A stretch of DNA of 64,000 nt from contig CAVVZJ010000003.1 in NCBI GenBank assembly GCA_963752755.1, positions 1,178,001 through 1,242,000 of the forward strand, given 5' to 3'. Position numbers and translations under genes: made by a program. How positions within the stretch are numbered: position 1 is the stretch's first letter; the number at the start of each line of letters is the position of its first letter. Shown here piece after piece: positions 9,548-20,456 of the stretch. The stretch is from CAVVZJ01 sp963752755 (GTDB lineage: Bacteria; Planctomycetota; Planctomycetia; Isosphaerales; Isosphaeraceae). Under the pieces are notes generated by a model. The model saw only the letters and a list, made by a program, of their open reading frames with translations. It searched no databases and was not told where the DNA came from.

Positions 9548-9793
9548 ATGGCCGATTCCCCTCCCCGCCCCGTTTTCGCCGTCTGCGTCGCCAACGACGG
9601 CTGCGACGACCTCTCGACCGGCATGCTCTACCGCGTCCTTCCCGACGAGGAGGCATCCCGCGAGAACCTGCTGCGCGTCATCGACGACTCGGGCGAGGAC
9701 TATCTCTATCCGTCGCATCGCTTCGTGATCGTCGCCGCGTCACCCTCCGATGAACCGCGACTCCTGGCTGTCGCCTCACCGCCCGGCTCCTGA
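9548..9793 (+). CDS. Small conserved-type protein, unknown function
   Basis: Protein of 81 residues. The core CVANDGCDDLSTGMLYRVLPDE followed by LRVIDDSGEDYLYP and HRFVIV matches the pattern of short proteins seen in planctomycetes and cyanobacteria, with alternating strands and a conserved GEDYLYP turn. It starts 6 bases after the preceding small gene. No signal peptide or membrane segment is seen. Function is unknown. Confidence 0.72.
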   Translation: MADSPPRPVFAVCVANDGCDDLSTGMLYRVLPDEEASRENLLRVIDDSGEDYLYPSHRFVIVAASPSDEPRLLAVASPPGS

Positions 9794-9825
9794 CTGCGGA
9801 TGGCGATTGGCTCTGACACCGCCCC

Positions 9826-9950
9826 GGCGTCCGGGTGCTGAAGGCACAAGCAGTTCCGATTGATGCGTGATCGAACCAGGAGGGCTCGCTGGCCCTCCCG
9901 CCGCTCGCCGCTTCGCGACCCGGACACCGCGGACGGCGTCCGGGCCACTC
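9826..9950 (+). repeat. Left copy of a ~110-130 bp direct repeat flanking the 10024-11163 gene
   Basis: The block GGCGTCC, GAAGGCACAAGC, ATGCGTGA, CGAACC, GAG.GCTCGC and CGCTTCGCGACCCGG recurs in the same order and orientation at 11283-11394. It ends in a small palindrome (GGACACCGCGGACGGC, then GTCC) followed by GGCCACTCG, a degenerate member of the GCCACCC-ended hairpins. It is non-coding. Confidence 0.8.
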
Positions 9951-10023
9951 GCGGTATGGCTCTTGGCGCATCCAAGCTTGCGCGGGAGAATTGCCCGGAT
10001 TTCCTAGCATAATGGGTGGTGCG

Positions 10024-11163
10024 ATGGAAGATCTGGAAGAAAAAGAAAGAGACAGACTCGGCACTGAATGGGCTCTTGTGGTTGCGTCTCGTGAGTTGTT
10101 GAATATCGCCCTCCGTCGTGAACAACCCGCTACCTACCGACAGGCGATCAATTTCGGGGCTGATATCGCCCCCAGCGTGCTTGCGCCGGATCGCCGTGTG
10201 TTGCGCGGCGTCAAGGAAAGCGAAGAGGCGAGGTATTACGCGGAGTTGGCGGCAGCGGAATCGGCCTCGACCGGTATGCCGATAACCAGGCTAGAATATA
10301 TCGAGAGGGAGATAGCCAAGCTTGAAAAGGGCATCGACGCACTACCCGATGACGCTTCGAAGCTAATGAAGAGTAGGCTGGCAACGCTGAAGCGCGTGCG
10401 TCAGGAGATCAGGCCTAAGAATTATACAGAAAACCAGCTCATTGTACGTGATGCTCTGAAAGTCGAGCGCAAACTTCCGGTTTCAGGCGAGGGGACAGAG
10501 TACAAGGAATACCAGGTTGATGAGCAGCGGCGGCTTCGCATTCGAGTCCTGCATCCTGACCCACCTGAGCATAAGATTGGCGCGGATCTTGTCTACGAAT
10601 TCTACGATCTGGAAGATCAGACCGTTAGGATTGCACTTGTCCAGTACAAGCTTTGGGACGGCAGGAACATGCCACAGGACCCGAGGATGGCTGGACAACT
10701 GGCACGGATGCGCGCCCTCGGCTGCAACGGCGAACTCTGTAAGGCACCAGAGTTGAGGAACGGCAGGCCACCATACCGCTTTCCCCACTGCGCCATGTTC
10801 CTGCGGCCGACCGATAGCCTACAGCACCCGAACGCGAAGCTGGTCTCCAGTGGGTTGCACATCCCGCTTTGCGTTGCGGACGAATCGTGGACGAAGAACA
10901 ACCGGGGCGGCTTGAGCATCAGGAGGGCGACAGTCGAGGGGCAGTCGGTGTCGCACCGCATGTTCGAAGATTTATTCAATGGGTCGTTCCTCGGCTCCAA
11001 CAGGCTTGCTGTGGTAGATATAGAAGAACTGTACAAGAAGACCGGCGTTCTAGACGGTGACGAGTCGATTATCATCCATGCACAGGAATATGCTGTGATG
11101 CCGGAGAAGCTAAAGCCAAAGCGGCGCAAGCGAGACGACGATTGGGTGGCTGAGGGAACGTGA
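10024..11163 (+). CDS. Unidentified protein with a nuclease-like D...QxK motif
   Basis: Protein of 379 residues, starting at ATG 10024 (MEDLEEKERDRLG) after a GGGTGG-like ribosome site. The N-terminal 170 residues are largely helical and charged (YIEREIAKLEKG; LMKSRLATLKRVR). A segment at about 185-208 reads GADLVYEFYD, then IALVQYK: an Asp, a run of strands and Gln-x-Lys, the order seen in Mrr-like PD-(D/E)xK nucleases. Two Cys near 240 and one near 262 follow. The tail is basic (KPKRRKRDDD). The gene is markedly lower in GC than its surroundings and lies between two direct repeats, which suggests transfer. Family membership is not proven. Confidence 0.7.
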   Translation: MEDLEEKERDRLGTEWALVVASRELLNIALRREQPATYRQAINFGADIAPSVLAPDRRVLRGVKESEEARYYAELAAAESASTGMPITRLEYIEREIAKLEKGIDALPDDASKLMKSRLATLKRVRQEIRPKNYTENQLIVRDALKVERKLPVSGEGTEYKEYQVDEQRRLRIRVLHPDPPEHKIGADLVYEFYDLEDQTVRIALVQYKLWDGRNMPQDPRMAGQLARMRALGCNGELCKAPELRNGRPPYRFPHCAMFLRPTDSLQHPNAKLVSSGLHIPLCVADESWTKNNRGGLSIRRATVEGQSVSHRMFEDLFNGSFLGSNRLAVVDIEELYKKTGVLDGDESIIIHAQEYAVMPEKLKPKRRKRDDDWVAEGT

Positions 11164-11282
11164 AGCGAGGCCGAATGTGCCTCGGAACGGCAGTCGTTCA
11201 GACCTCGCCCCCGAGAGCCTTGCTCCCAAACCCACAGGAACCCCGACGACGGCCACCGGCGGGTGGCCCGGACGCCGCACGC

Positions 11283-11394
11283 GGCGTCCAGGTGCCGAAG
11301 GCACAAGCGGTCCCGGTTAATGCGTGACCGAACCGGGAGAGCTCGCCGGCCTGTCAACCGTTTGTCGCTTCGCGACCCGGACACCTCGGATGGC
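11283..11394 (+). repeat. Right copy of the direct repeat flanking the 10024-11163 gene
   Basis: It matches 9826-9934 in order and spacing with scattered substitutions (GGCGTCC, GAAGGCACAAGC, ATGCGTGA, CGAACC, CTTCGCGACCCGG). Immediately upstream (11262-11290) is a GGTGGCCCGGACGCCG hairpin, and immediately downstream is palindromic repeat copy C. Confidence 0.8.
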
Positions 11395-11478
11395 CGGGTG
11401 GCATGCCCACGTCTCCGTGGGCATGTCCGCGAGCCGGTGGACGTCCCACATGCCCACGGAGACGTGGGCATGCCACCC
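11395..11478. repeat. Palindromic intergenic repeat, copy C
   Basis: CGGGTGGCATGCCCACG opens the left arm and its inverted counterpart at 11447-11478 ends GCATGCCACCC. The turn inside each arm is TCTC rather than TCTT, with CGTGGG pairing kept. It adjoins the direct repeat on its left and lies about 75 bases before the IS5-type element. Confidence 0.88.
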
Positions 11479-11557
11479 AAGAACGCCCCTCGATGAAGCT
11501 TCGATCGTCCCTACGCACTTCGCGGCCGATCTGGACAGGTCCCCTCCAACATCCTTA

Positions 11558-12466
11558 GAGCGCTCGGAAATAATGAGCCGAACGGCACACTGACTGCTCC
11601 TTCGTGAATCGGAGAGTGAGCCCCGGGACCGAAGGAGCACAGGCCATGAAACCGCTCGTCAGCGATGCCCTCTGGGAACGCCTCCAACCGCTGCTGCCGC
11701 CCCCGCCCCCACGCCGCTTCCGCTTCCCCGGCCGCAAGCCCCTGGATTACCGCAAGATCCTCACCGGCATCCTCTTCGTGCTCAAGACCGGCATCGCCTG
11801 GGACGACCTGCCCGCCGAGTGGGGCTGCGGCTGCGGCAAGACCTGTAGTCACTACCTGCGACCTTCTGGCACCAGGCGGGCGTCTGGCTCAAGTTGCACG
11901 CCGTGTTGCTGGCCGAACTCAACGGCGCCGACCAGATCGACTGGGAGCGGGCGCTGATCGACGCCTCCTTTGCCGAGGCTCCCGAAGGGGGCGAGGACAC
12001 GGGCCCAAATCCCACCGACCGCGGCAGATCGGGCAGCAAGCACCACGTGATGACCGATGCGCACGGTATCCCCTTGTCCGCGACCGTGACCGCGGCCAAC
12101 GTCAACGAGGTCACGCAAGTCTTCGCGGTCCTGGACGACATGCCGCCGGTCGGCGGCAAGCCCGGGCCGAAGCGGCAGAAGCCCGAGCGCCTGCAAGGCG
12201 ACCGCGGCTATGACTCCGAACCGGTGCGGCAGGAGTTGCGCCGGCGGGGATCACCCCGATCCTGGCCGCCCGCAACACCGAGCACGGGAGCGGGCTGGGG
12301 GTCTTCCGCTGGTTCGTGGAGCGGACCATCTCCTGGCTGCATTCGTTCGGCCGCCTGCGGCGCCGTCTGGATCGGCTCACGGAGCTTCAGGAGGCGTTCC
12401 TCCATCTGGCCTGTGCCCTGATCTGTTTGAGGTTCCTGGGACCATAACCTCATTTTTTCCGAGCCT
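11558..12466 (+). mobile_element. IS5-type insertion sequence
   Basis: One transposase gene lies between imperfect terminal inverted repeats: GCTCGGAAATAATGAG near 11562-11577 and its counterpart (CTCATTTTTTCCGAGC) at 12449-12464. CTTA occurs directly outside each end (11554-11557 and 12467-12470), consistent with a short target duplication of the TNA type used by the IS427 subgroup. Total length of about 0.9 kb fits the family. The exact ends could be off by a few bases. Confidence 0.82.
11646..12447 (+). CDS. IS5 family transposase (two apparent frameshifts)
   Basis: Read across the breaks this is about 266 residues. The N-terminus has the IS5 pattern: MKPLVSDALWERLQPLLP, then GRKPLDYRKILTGILFVLKTG and WDDLPAEWG. 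The second reading frame supplies the catalytic core: DASFAEAPEGGE, then GSKHHVMTDAHGIPLS (second Asp) and LQGDRGYDSEP. The last part, VERTISWLHSFGRLR, has the YR(K/R)-like Glu region with E in place. Frame changes lie near 11850 and 12243. If real, the shifts would inactivate the element or require -1 frameshifting, which occurs in some IS5 members. Confidence 0.85.
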
Positions 12467-12583
12467 CTTAGGGTAGTAAGGTTGGCCGGTCCCGAGCGGG
12501 ATCACTCTCGGTCTTGCGCCAACCACCCCTCCATCACACCCTTTGACCATCCCACCAAGGACGAAGGCCCCTCGAACGCCCGC

Positions 12584-14402
12584 ATGAACGCCCACCAGAA
12601 CACCAGCGACAACGACTATCCGAAATCCCGACTGGCCCTGATCTCCGCGATCGCACTCTTCGTCGGCGTCGCGTGTACGGGGGTGGCCTTCGTCCTGCTG
12701 AGATTGATCGACGTCTTCACGAACCTGTTCTTCTTCGGGCAGGTCTCGTTCGCGGAGCGGTCGCCAGCGGAGAATCACCTGGGGTGGCTGGTGGTGCTGG
12801 TGCCGGCGGCGGGGGGATTGGTGGTCGGGCTGATGGCGAGGTTCGGGTCGGAGAGGATTCGGGGGCATGGAATCCCGGAGGCGATGGAGGCGATCCTCAT
12901 CGGGCAGAGCCGGATGCAGCCGCGCGTGGCGGTGCTCAAGCCGATCTCGTCGGCGATCGCGATCGGCTCGGGAGGGCCCTTCGGTGCCGAGGGGCCGATC
13001 GTGATGACCGGCGGGGCGCTGGGGTCGATCATCGCGCAGGTCTTCCACCTGACCTCCGCCGAGCGGAAGACGCTCCTGGTGGCCGGCGCCGCGGGCGGGA
13101 TGGCGGCGATCTTCGACACGCCGGTCGCCGCCGTGCTGCTGGCCGTCGAACTGCTGCTGTTCGAGTGGAAGCCGCGGAGCCTGATCCCGGTCGCCGCTGG
13201 CGGCGGCGATCGCGGCAGCCTTGCGGCCAGTCATCTTCGGCGCGGGGCCGTTCTTCCCGATCCCGCCGCACGCCGCGAGCCCGGCGATGATGGGCTTGCT
13301 GGCCTCCATCGCGCTCGGCCTGCTGGCGGGCCTGCTCTCGATCGTCGCCACGCTGGCGATCTACGCCGTCGAGGACGGCTTCCACCGGCTGCCGATCCAC
13401 TGGATGTGGTGGCCGACCCTCGGCGGCCTGGTCGTCGGGCTCGGTGGCCTGATCCAGCCCCGCGCGATGGGCGTCGGCTACGACATCATCGAGCAACTGC
13501 TCCGCGGCCAGTACGTCGCCAGCGGCCTGATCGCCCTGTTCGTCGTCAAGGGGATCATCTGGGCGGTGGCGCTGGGCTCGGGGACCTCCGGAGGCGTGCT
13601 GGCCCCCTTGCTGATCCTGGGCGGGACGCTCGGCGCCCTGTGCTCGGCCTTCCTGCCCGGCGGCGACGCCGCCCTCTGGCCGCTGGTCGGCATGGCGGCC
13701 GTGCTCGGCGGCACGATGCGCATGCCCCTGGCCGGCACCGTCTTCGCCCTGGAGTTGACCGGCGACTTCCGCGCCTTGCTCCCCTTGCTGATCGCCTCGG
13801 TGGTCTCCTATGCCGTGGCGATCGTCAGCCTGCGGCACTCGATCCTCACCGAGAAGGTGGCCCGGCGCGGCTACCACATCAGCCACGAGTACGCCGTCGA
13901 TCCGCTGGAGCGCCTGACCGTCGGCGAGGTGATGACCCGCGACCCGGTCACGGTCCCCGCGTCCTTGCCGGTCGGCCGCTTGATCCGCGAGTACTTCTGG
14001 GGCGTCGGCCCGCGCAAGCACCCGGCCTATCCGGTCGTGGACGGCGAGAGCCGACTCCTCGGGATGGTCACGCAATCGAGCCTCCTCGAACACTGGATGT
14101 CCGCGTTGCTCGAAGGCGGCGGCGGTCCCGACGGCCCCGCGACCGGCCCGATCCTGGCCTACGACCTCGCCGAGCTGACCCCCATCACCGCCCGACCCGG
14201 CGAACCCTGCCGCGCCGCGGCCGAGCGGATGGTCCGCGCGGGCGTTCGCCGCCTGCTCGTCGTCGATCCCGACGACTCGACCCGCCTCGTCGGCCTCGTC
14301 ACCTTCGGCGACCTCCTCAAGGCCCGCCAGCACCTCCTCGAAGAAGAGGCCCGCCGCGAGCGCTTCCTCGGCCCCCGCCCCGGTCGCATGGCCGGGGCCT
14401 GA
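12584..14402 (+). CDS. CLC-type chloride channel/antiporter with C-terminal CBS pair (one frameshift)
   Basis: Membrane protein of about 605 residues. Hallmarks of the CLC pore are visible: GSGGPFGAEGPIV (GxxGxxGP-type helix N-terminus), GTSGGVLAPLL (the GxFxP-type selectivity segment) and roughly ten hydrophobic helices. Two CBS domains follow: VGEVMTRDPVTVPASLPVG to VTQSSLLEHW, and ITARPGEPCRAAAERMV to LVTFGDLLKAR. Start ATG 12584 gives MNAHQNTSD. A single shift near 13200 sits in a GC run. It probably moves chloride across the inner membrane, with CBS-nucleotide control. It follows the IS5 element and is not clearly in an operon. Confidence 0.9.
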
Positions 14403-14524
14403 CGGAGCCACGAAGTACGGGAGCAACACCCCGGCCAACCCATCCTGCCTGCACTTGCGAGAACCCGGCCACGATCGGACACTATCGAAAGTGCAACGCT
14501 CCCCAAATCGAAGGAGCCTCGACG

Positions 14525-17500
14525 ATGGCCACCGTCGCGAACCCGAGCCTCGCCCGCGCGATCCCCGTCCCGATCCGTCGCGGCCTGGGGCGGGTCGGCC
14601 GTCGGCTCCGCGGGCTGGGCGTCGTCAGGGGGATCGGGTTGCTGGCCGCCGTGCTGGGGGCGGTGGCGGCGGCGGGGATGGCGGCGGATTTCGTGTGGGT
14701 CTTGCCGGCGGGCTTGCGGTGGGCGTTCTGGCTGGGTTGGGTGGGGATGGGCCTGATCGTGCTGGCGAGGGCGGTGGTCGGACCTCTCTTGATGAGGATG
14801 GGATGGGCCGACCTGGCGGCGGTGGCCGAGGCGGGGAATCCGGGATTGGGTGAGCGGCTGGTGAGCACCGTGGAACTGCTCGGGATGGCCGAAGCCCCCC
14901 ACGGCTCGCCCGACTTGATCGCCGCGCTCGCCGACGAGGCCGAGGCCCGTTCCCGGGGGCTCGACCTGTCCCGAGCCGTGGACGCACGAAAGGCGTCGCG
15001 ATGGCTCGGGATCGGGGCGTTGGCGGCGGCGGTTGTGATCGGGCCGGGGGTGCTCTGGCCGGACCCGTTCGCGACGCTTGGGCGGCGGTTCCTCATGCCC
15101 TGGTCGCGGATCGATCGGGTCGATCGGTTCGTCGTCTCCGTCCGGCCGGGCGACGCCGTCGCCGCGATCGGCTCGGACGTGGACTTCCACGCCGCCGTCT
15201 GGCCCCGCTTCGGCGGCGGATCGGCGCCCGGCTCGGCCTGGCTGGAGTGGACCGTTGAAGAGGGACAGACCCGCCGCGTTGCGATGACCGCGGACTCGGA
15301 CGAGCCCTCAACGCGACGGACGTTCGCTTACACCTTCAAGGGAATCAGCGACTCCTTTGATTACCGGATCATCAGCGGCCCCGCGACCAGCCGGACGTCC
15401 CGTCTCCGGGCCGTCGAGCCGCCGTCCGTCGCGAGGCTCTCGGCGCGAGTCGAACCGCCGACTTACACGAAGTTCCCCGCCTTCGACGCCCCCGACCCCA
15501 GCCGGCTCAACGCCTGGGAAGGCAGCCGCATCACCCTCCGCGCTACCCCCAGCAAACCCGTGCAACGCCTCTCCCTGAGCTGGCCCGCCGCCTCGGCCGA
15601 CGGCTCCCGTTCCTCGCGCACGGTGGTCCTGAGCCGAAGTGGCCAGGGACCCGACTGGACCGCAACCGTCGCGGCTGAGATCTCAGGGACTTATACGTTC
15701 GTGCTCCTCGATCACGATGCGTTGAAGAACCGCCCCGAGATGCCCCGACGCCTCCGCGTCGTGGCCGATGCGCCGCCTGAGGTCGCATTGGGAGGGACCG
15801 ACGAGCCGCTGGAATCGAAGCCGGATGACGTCCTGCTTGTCGAGGTCGCGGCGCGGGACGACGTGGCGGTCGCCTCGGCCACGCTGCATTACACGATCAC
15901 GCGGTCCGGCTCCGCCGCCGAACCCGAACCGGAAACCTCCTCCGTCCCCCTGGAAGGACTCGGCACCCGCTCCGTGGCCGGCCAGGCCGCACTGGCTCTC
16001 AAACCCTTGAATTTCAAATCCGGTGATGAAATCACCTATTTCCTCGAAGTCGCCGACAACCGCCCCGCCCCCCGCGGCCCGAACGTAACCCGCACCCAAC
16101 CCCGCCTCCTCCGGATCGTCGATCGCGCCCAGCCCTTGCTGGAGCAGCAGGGCAAGGCCGAGCGTTCCTCCCTCCGCGAGAAGCTCGAAGCCCTCCGCCG
16201 CGCCGCCGCCGCCAACCAGCAAGGCACCGTCCAGCTCCGCTACGCCGCCGACGCCGCCCTCCGCGGCAACGGCCGTTGGGCCGAGGAGCAGGCGAAGGCG
16301 CTCGACGCCCGCGAGTCCGACGCCCGCGCCCTCAACACCGGCCTCGACGACCTCGCCCGCGCCTTCCTCGAATCCGGCCACTTCGCCCCGCTCGCCCGCC
16401 CCGCTCGCCAGATCGCCGAGGTCGAGGCCGAGGGCGCCTGCGCCATGCTCGACCAGGCCCGCCGCGCCGACGACCCGACCCGCCGCCTCGCCGACCTCCG
16501 CCAGGCCGACACCCGCCTCGCCGTCCTCAAGGACCGCCTCGACGACCTCGCCCGCAAGTTCGACGAGCTGGCCCGCCAGGAAGACGACCGCCGCCGCCTC
16601 GGCCTGCTCGCCGAGCGTCAGGACGACCTCGCCCGCCGCGCCGAGGAACTCGCCCGCAATGGAGCCAATCCCGACGAACTCGAACGCATCCGCCAGGAGC
16701 AGGAAGCCCTCCGCCGCGAGGTGGACCAGCTCACCCGCCGCTCCCCCGAGCTGCGCGCCGAGGTCCTCGCCCAGCGTGCCCGGGAGGCCGAGCAACTGGC
16801 CCGTCGCGCCCGCAACCTCGCCGAGCGCCAGCGCGAGGAAGCCCGCCGCAACCAGGACACCCCTAAGCGTGCAAATGCTTTGCAAGCCCTGATGCAAGAG
16901 CAGCAGGAGATCGAGGTTGCCGCACGCCGCCTCGCGATGGAGGTCGATCCCGCCCTTCAGGAAAACGGCCGCGGTCGCCTCAACGCCGATGCCCTCGCCC
17001 GCCCCGTCGATCCCCTCGCCCACGGCGACACCGAGCAGGCCCGCCAGCGCCTCGACGAGGCCGAGAACGAGCTTCGGCGCCTCGCCCGCGACCTGGCCGA
17101 GGTCCGCGATGACCCCAGGGCCCTCGCCCGACGCCTTGCGCAAAGGCAGCGAGAACTGAACAATCAAGCCAATCAGACCCTCCGCGAGGCCAACACCCCC
17201 GACGCGAAGGCCGCCCTCCCCGACCGGCTCCGCCCCCTGGCCGACCGCCAGGCCGCCCTCGCCCGACTCGCCGCCGCGATCCCCGCCCCCGAGCCCCAGA
17301 AGGCCCAGGCCCGGCAGGCTGCCGAGAAAACCGCCCGCGCCGCTGACGACCTCCGCATGCCTCGTCCCGAACAGCTCCCTCCCCACCTGAACGAGGCCCA
17401 CGCTGCCCTCAACGCCCTCGCCAACGCCTTGCCCGACGCGAACCAGCGTCGCCATCAGGCCCAGCAACGCCTCAACGAGGCCCGCAACCAGCTCGACCAG

Positions 17501-20250
17501 GTCGGCCGCGAGCTGGCCCAGCACCTCCGCGAAACCACCCCCCGGCCCGACCCGAAGGCCGACCCGGTCGCCTCGGCCCGCGAGCTGGCCCGTCGGATCG
17601 AGCCGCTCATCCAGAGACAGGACGAGGTCGCCTCGAAGCTCGCCGCACTCGATGTCGAGCCCGACGCCGCCCCCCAGCGCGACCGCGTCGCCCGCCGCGC
17701 CGCGGCCCTCGCCGATGCCCTCCACGCTCTCCACGAGGCCGCACCGCCCGAGTCGTCGCAGATGCAGAACCGCCCCGCCGCAGCCGCGGCCGACTGGCAC
17801 CTGATCGGCCCATTCGTCAAGAACATGCCCCCGCCGTTCGCGATGAGCGGTCCCATCGATCTCAAGGCAATTCTCAAGGACAAGCTCAACAAGCCCATCA
17901 CCTGGAGGCCCGTCCGCGCCGCCGCCGGTGGCCTGATCGACCTCAACGCCACCTTCCCCGGCGCCGGCAACAACGTTTCTGCTTATGGTTATGCTGAGAT
18001 CACCAGCCCCGGCGCCGGACCCGGCCGCCTCGCGATTGGCTCCGACGACACCTTGATGGTCTGGCTCAACGGCCGGAAAGTCTTCGATTTCCAGGGCAAC
18101 CGTAGCTACGGCGCCGACCAGGACCAGGTCGCCGTCACCTTCTCCGAGGGCGTCAACCACCTCCTCGTCCGCTGTGGTAACGGCGACGGCGACTGGAAGT
18201 TCTCCGTCGCCGCGACCACCCCGCCCACCGGCGAGGTCGCCCGCCAGCTCGCGAGGATCGAGCAGTTCCGCGAGCACCTTCCCCTCGTCCAGTCCGACGC
18301 CCGCGCCGCCCTCGACCGTCTGCAAGAATCCCTCTCCGGCCGTGAACCCGCCGACGAACTGGCCGCAGAGCTGGCGGAAGAGCTTGCTGCTCTCAAATCA
18401 AAAATGGCAGACCATGTTAATATCCAGGAAGCGGCCGGCGAGGCTCGCCGGATCGCGACTGCCCTCCGCGGCCTGAACGTCCCCGACGCCCCCGTTGCTC
18501 AGGTCGAGGCTGTCCGCCTCACCGAGCGCGCCGCCCGGTCGCTGGAGAAGGCCGCCGGGCCAGGCCAGCCAGCGCCCGACCAGGCCGTCGCCGAGGCCGC
18601 CCGCGCCGCCGATTCCCTGCGCATCGGCTGGCCGACGCGCAACCCCTCTCCGATCGCATCGCCTCCATTGCCCGTGCCCAGAGCGGCCTGAACGAACCCG
18701 ACGCTCCCCCCAACCCCGGCACCCAGAGCCGCCTCCAGCACGCCCTCGCCGACGACCTCGCCCGCAACCCGCCTTCTCCCGGACTCGCCCGCATCGAGGC
18801 GGAGCAGGCGATGGACGAAGCCGTCGCCCTCACCGACCGCGCCGCCCGTCAACCCGAGCCCGCCGCCCTCGCGGCTGCCCGCTCCCGCACCGCCGCTGCT
18901 CTCGAAGCCCTGGCCCGGCAGGACCTGGCCGAGGCCGTCGCCGCTACCCATCCCGAACCCGCCGCCCCCGCCGATCCCCGCCAGCAAGCGCAGGCCCTCG
19001 CTGAGCAGCAACGTGCCCTCGCCCGCGCGATCCAGCAGACCCCGCAAGAAGTCGAACAGGCTCCTGGGGACGAACGTCCCGCCGCTCGCGAGCCGTTGCC
19101 CGACCAGCTCGCCCCGCTCGCCGACCAGCAAGCCGCGCTCGCCGACGCCGTCCGCTCCCTGCCTGACCCCCACCCCGCCGACACCGACCCCCGCCGCGCC
19201 GCCGAGCAGCACCGCACCGACGCCCGCCGCGCCCAGTCCCGCGCCGCCGAGCGGCTCGCCCGCGCCGAACCCGCCCAGGCGGCCGCGGAAGCGAACCGCG
19301 CCGCCGACGCCCTCCAGCAGCTCGCCCAGTCCCTCCCCGAACAACCCGGCCTCGGCGCCGGACCCGCTCACCCCGGTGCCCCGGATGACCCCGAGCTTCC
19401 CGTCCAGCCCGATCACGCCGCCGCCGCCCGCGCCCTGGCCCACCGCGAGCGCCACCTCCGCCAGCGTCTCCAGTCCTTGCTGGCCGAAGGCGTCGAGCCT
19501 CAGGAGCACCTCCGCGCCGAGGCCGAGGCCCTCGGCCGCGACCTGGCCGAACTTCGCGACCAGACTCGCGACCTGAGCCCCCACTCCCACGGCCCCGCGT
19601 CCCAGGCCGCCCAGCTCTTGCAAAACCAGGCTGCTCCCGCGATGGCCCAGGGGGCCGACCAGCTCGCCCAGGGCCGTCCCGATGCCGCTCGCAACTTCCA
19701 GCGCCAGGCCGCCGACCACGCCGAGCATGCCGCCCAGGCCGCCTCCGACCTCGTCGCCGCCCTCCACTCCGATCTTCCCCCTGACGCTCCCCCCGACGGC
19801 TCTCCCTCGCCCAACAGCCTCGCCACGGCCCGCGCCGCCCAGCAGCGTGCCGGCGAGCAACTCACCGAGGCCCGCGCCCCGCAGTCGAGCCCCTCTCAAG
19901 CCTCCCGCTCCGCCGAGGCCGCCTCCTCCTCGATGCACCAGGCCGCCCGCGGCCTCCGCGCCGCCGCCGCCCCTTCCCAATCCCGTCTCTCGGCCCACCC
20001 CTCCCCGACCGCCACCCTCAACCCCCTCGGCGGCCTCGCCGGTCCCGCCCCCCTCCACCTCGACGTCCCCCCCGGCGAGCCCCCCACCTCCGACCCCTCC
20101 CGCCGCACCTGGGGCGAGCTTCCCGGCCACCTCCGCACCGAGATTCTCCAGATGTCCCGCGGCCGCTACCGCGACGACTACGCCCGTCTCATCCAGCTCT
20201 ACTTCCGCGAGATCGCCGGCGCCCCCACCTCGGAGAGCCCCGAGAATTGA
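14525..20250 (+). CDS. Giant membrane-anchored coiled-coil protein, DUF4175-like (one frameshift)
   Basis: About 1,908 residues. Two N-terminal membrane helices (about 35-60 and 65-90), a helix near 160-180 and Ig-like beta domains (about 190-500) are followed by several hundred residues of Ala/Arg/Glu-rich coiled coil with repeated LARR/AEEL units. Around 1,087-1,237 lies a beta domain (WHLIGPFVKNMPPP; AYGYAEI; GSDDTLMVWLNG) like PA14/carbohydrate-binding modules. The coiled coil then resumes, and the protein ends in a conserved-looking block (TWGELPGHLRTEILQMSRG, then DDYARLIQLYFREIA). The frame shifts near 18630. Proteins of this build accompany DUF58/VWA operons in planctomycetes. Its role is probably scaffold-like in the envelope; this is inference. 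Confidence 0.85.
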
Positions 20251-20456
20251 AAATCATTCCTGTATGATGCTAAATAATAATGATGCTTTGGCCGACATGG
20301 CCCGGCGGAGATTCTTGACCAGGGAGGGCCGGCCCAAGTGCGCCATACTGCATGCCCGTCTCTACGCGTGCGGCCAAGAGACGCTCGGCCCGCAAGTCGT
20401 GCTGATGCGATCTGATATCCAGTGGCATGACTGGGACTTCCTCGGCGGAGCGGTGT

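Noticed and set aside
11646..12447. Programmed -1 frameshifting of the IS5 transposase
   Set aside because: No slippery A/T heptamer is seen at either break, and similar breaks occur in many unrelated genes of the window.
12482..18691. A single 2,069-residue protein fusing the CLC channel to the coiled-coil protein
   Set aside because: After 13200 the frame no longer matches CLC; the true CLC C-terminus with CBS domains lies in another frame ending at 14402, and the coiled-coil gene has its own start at 14525. The fusion is an artefact of a frameshift.
14525..20250. The giant protein as a DNA-binding SMC-like protein
   Set aside because: There are no Walker A/B or hinge motifs, and the N-terminus has membrane helices and Ig-like domains.
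20251..20456. A small gene starting MMLNNNDALADMARR
   Set aside because: The frame runs on into the antisense of the next gene with no proper end, and no ribosome site is visible. It may be a remnant only.
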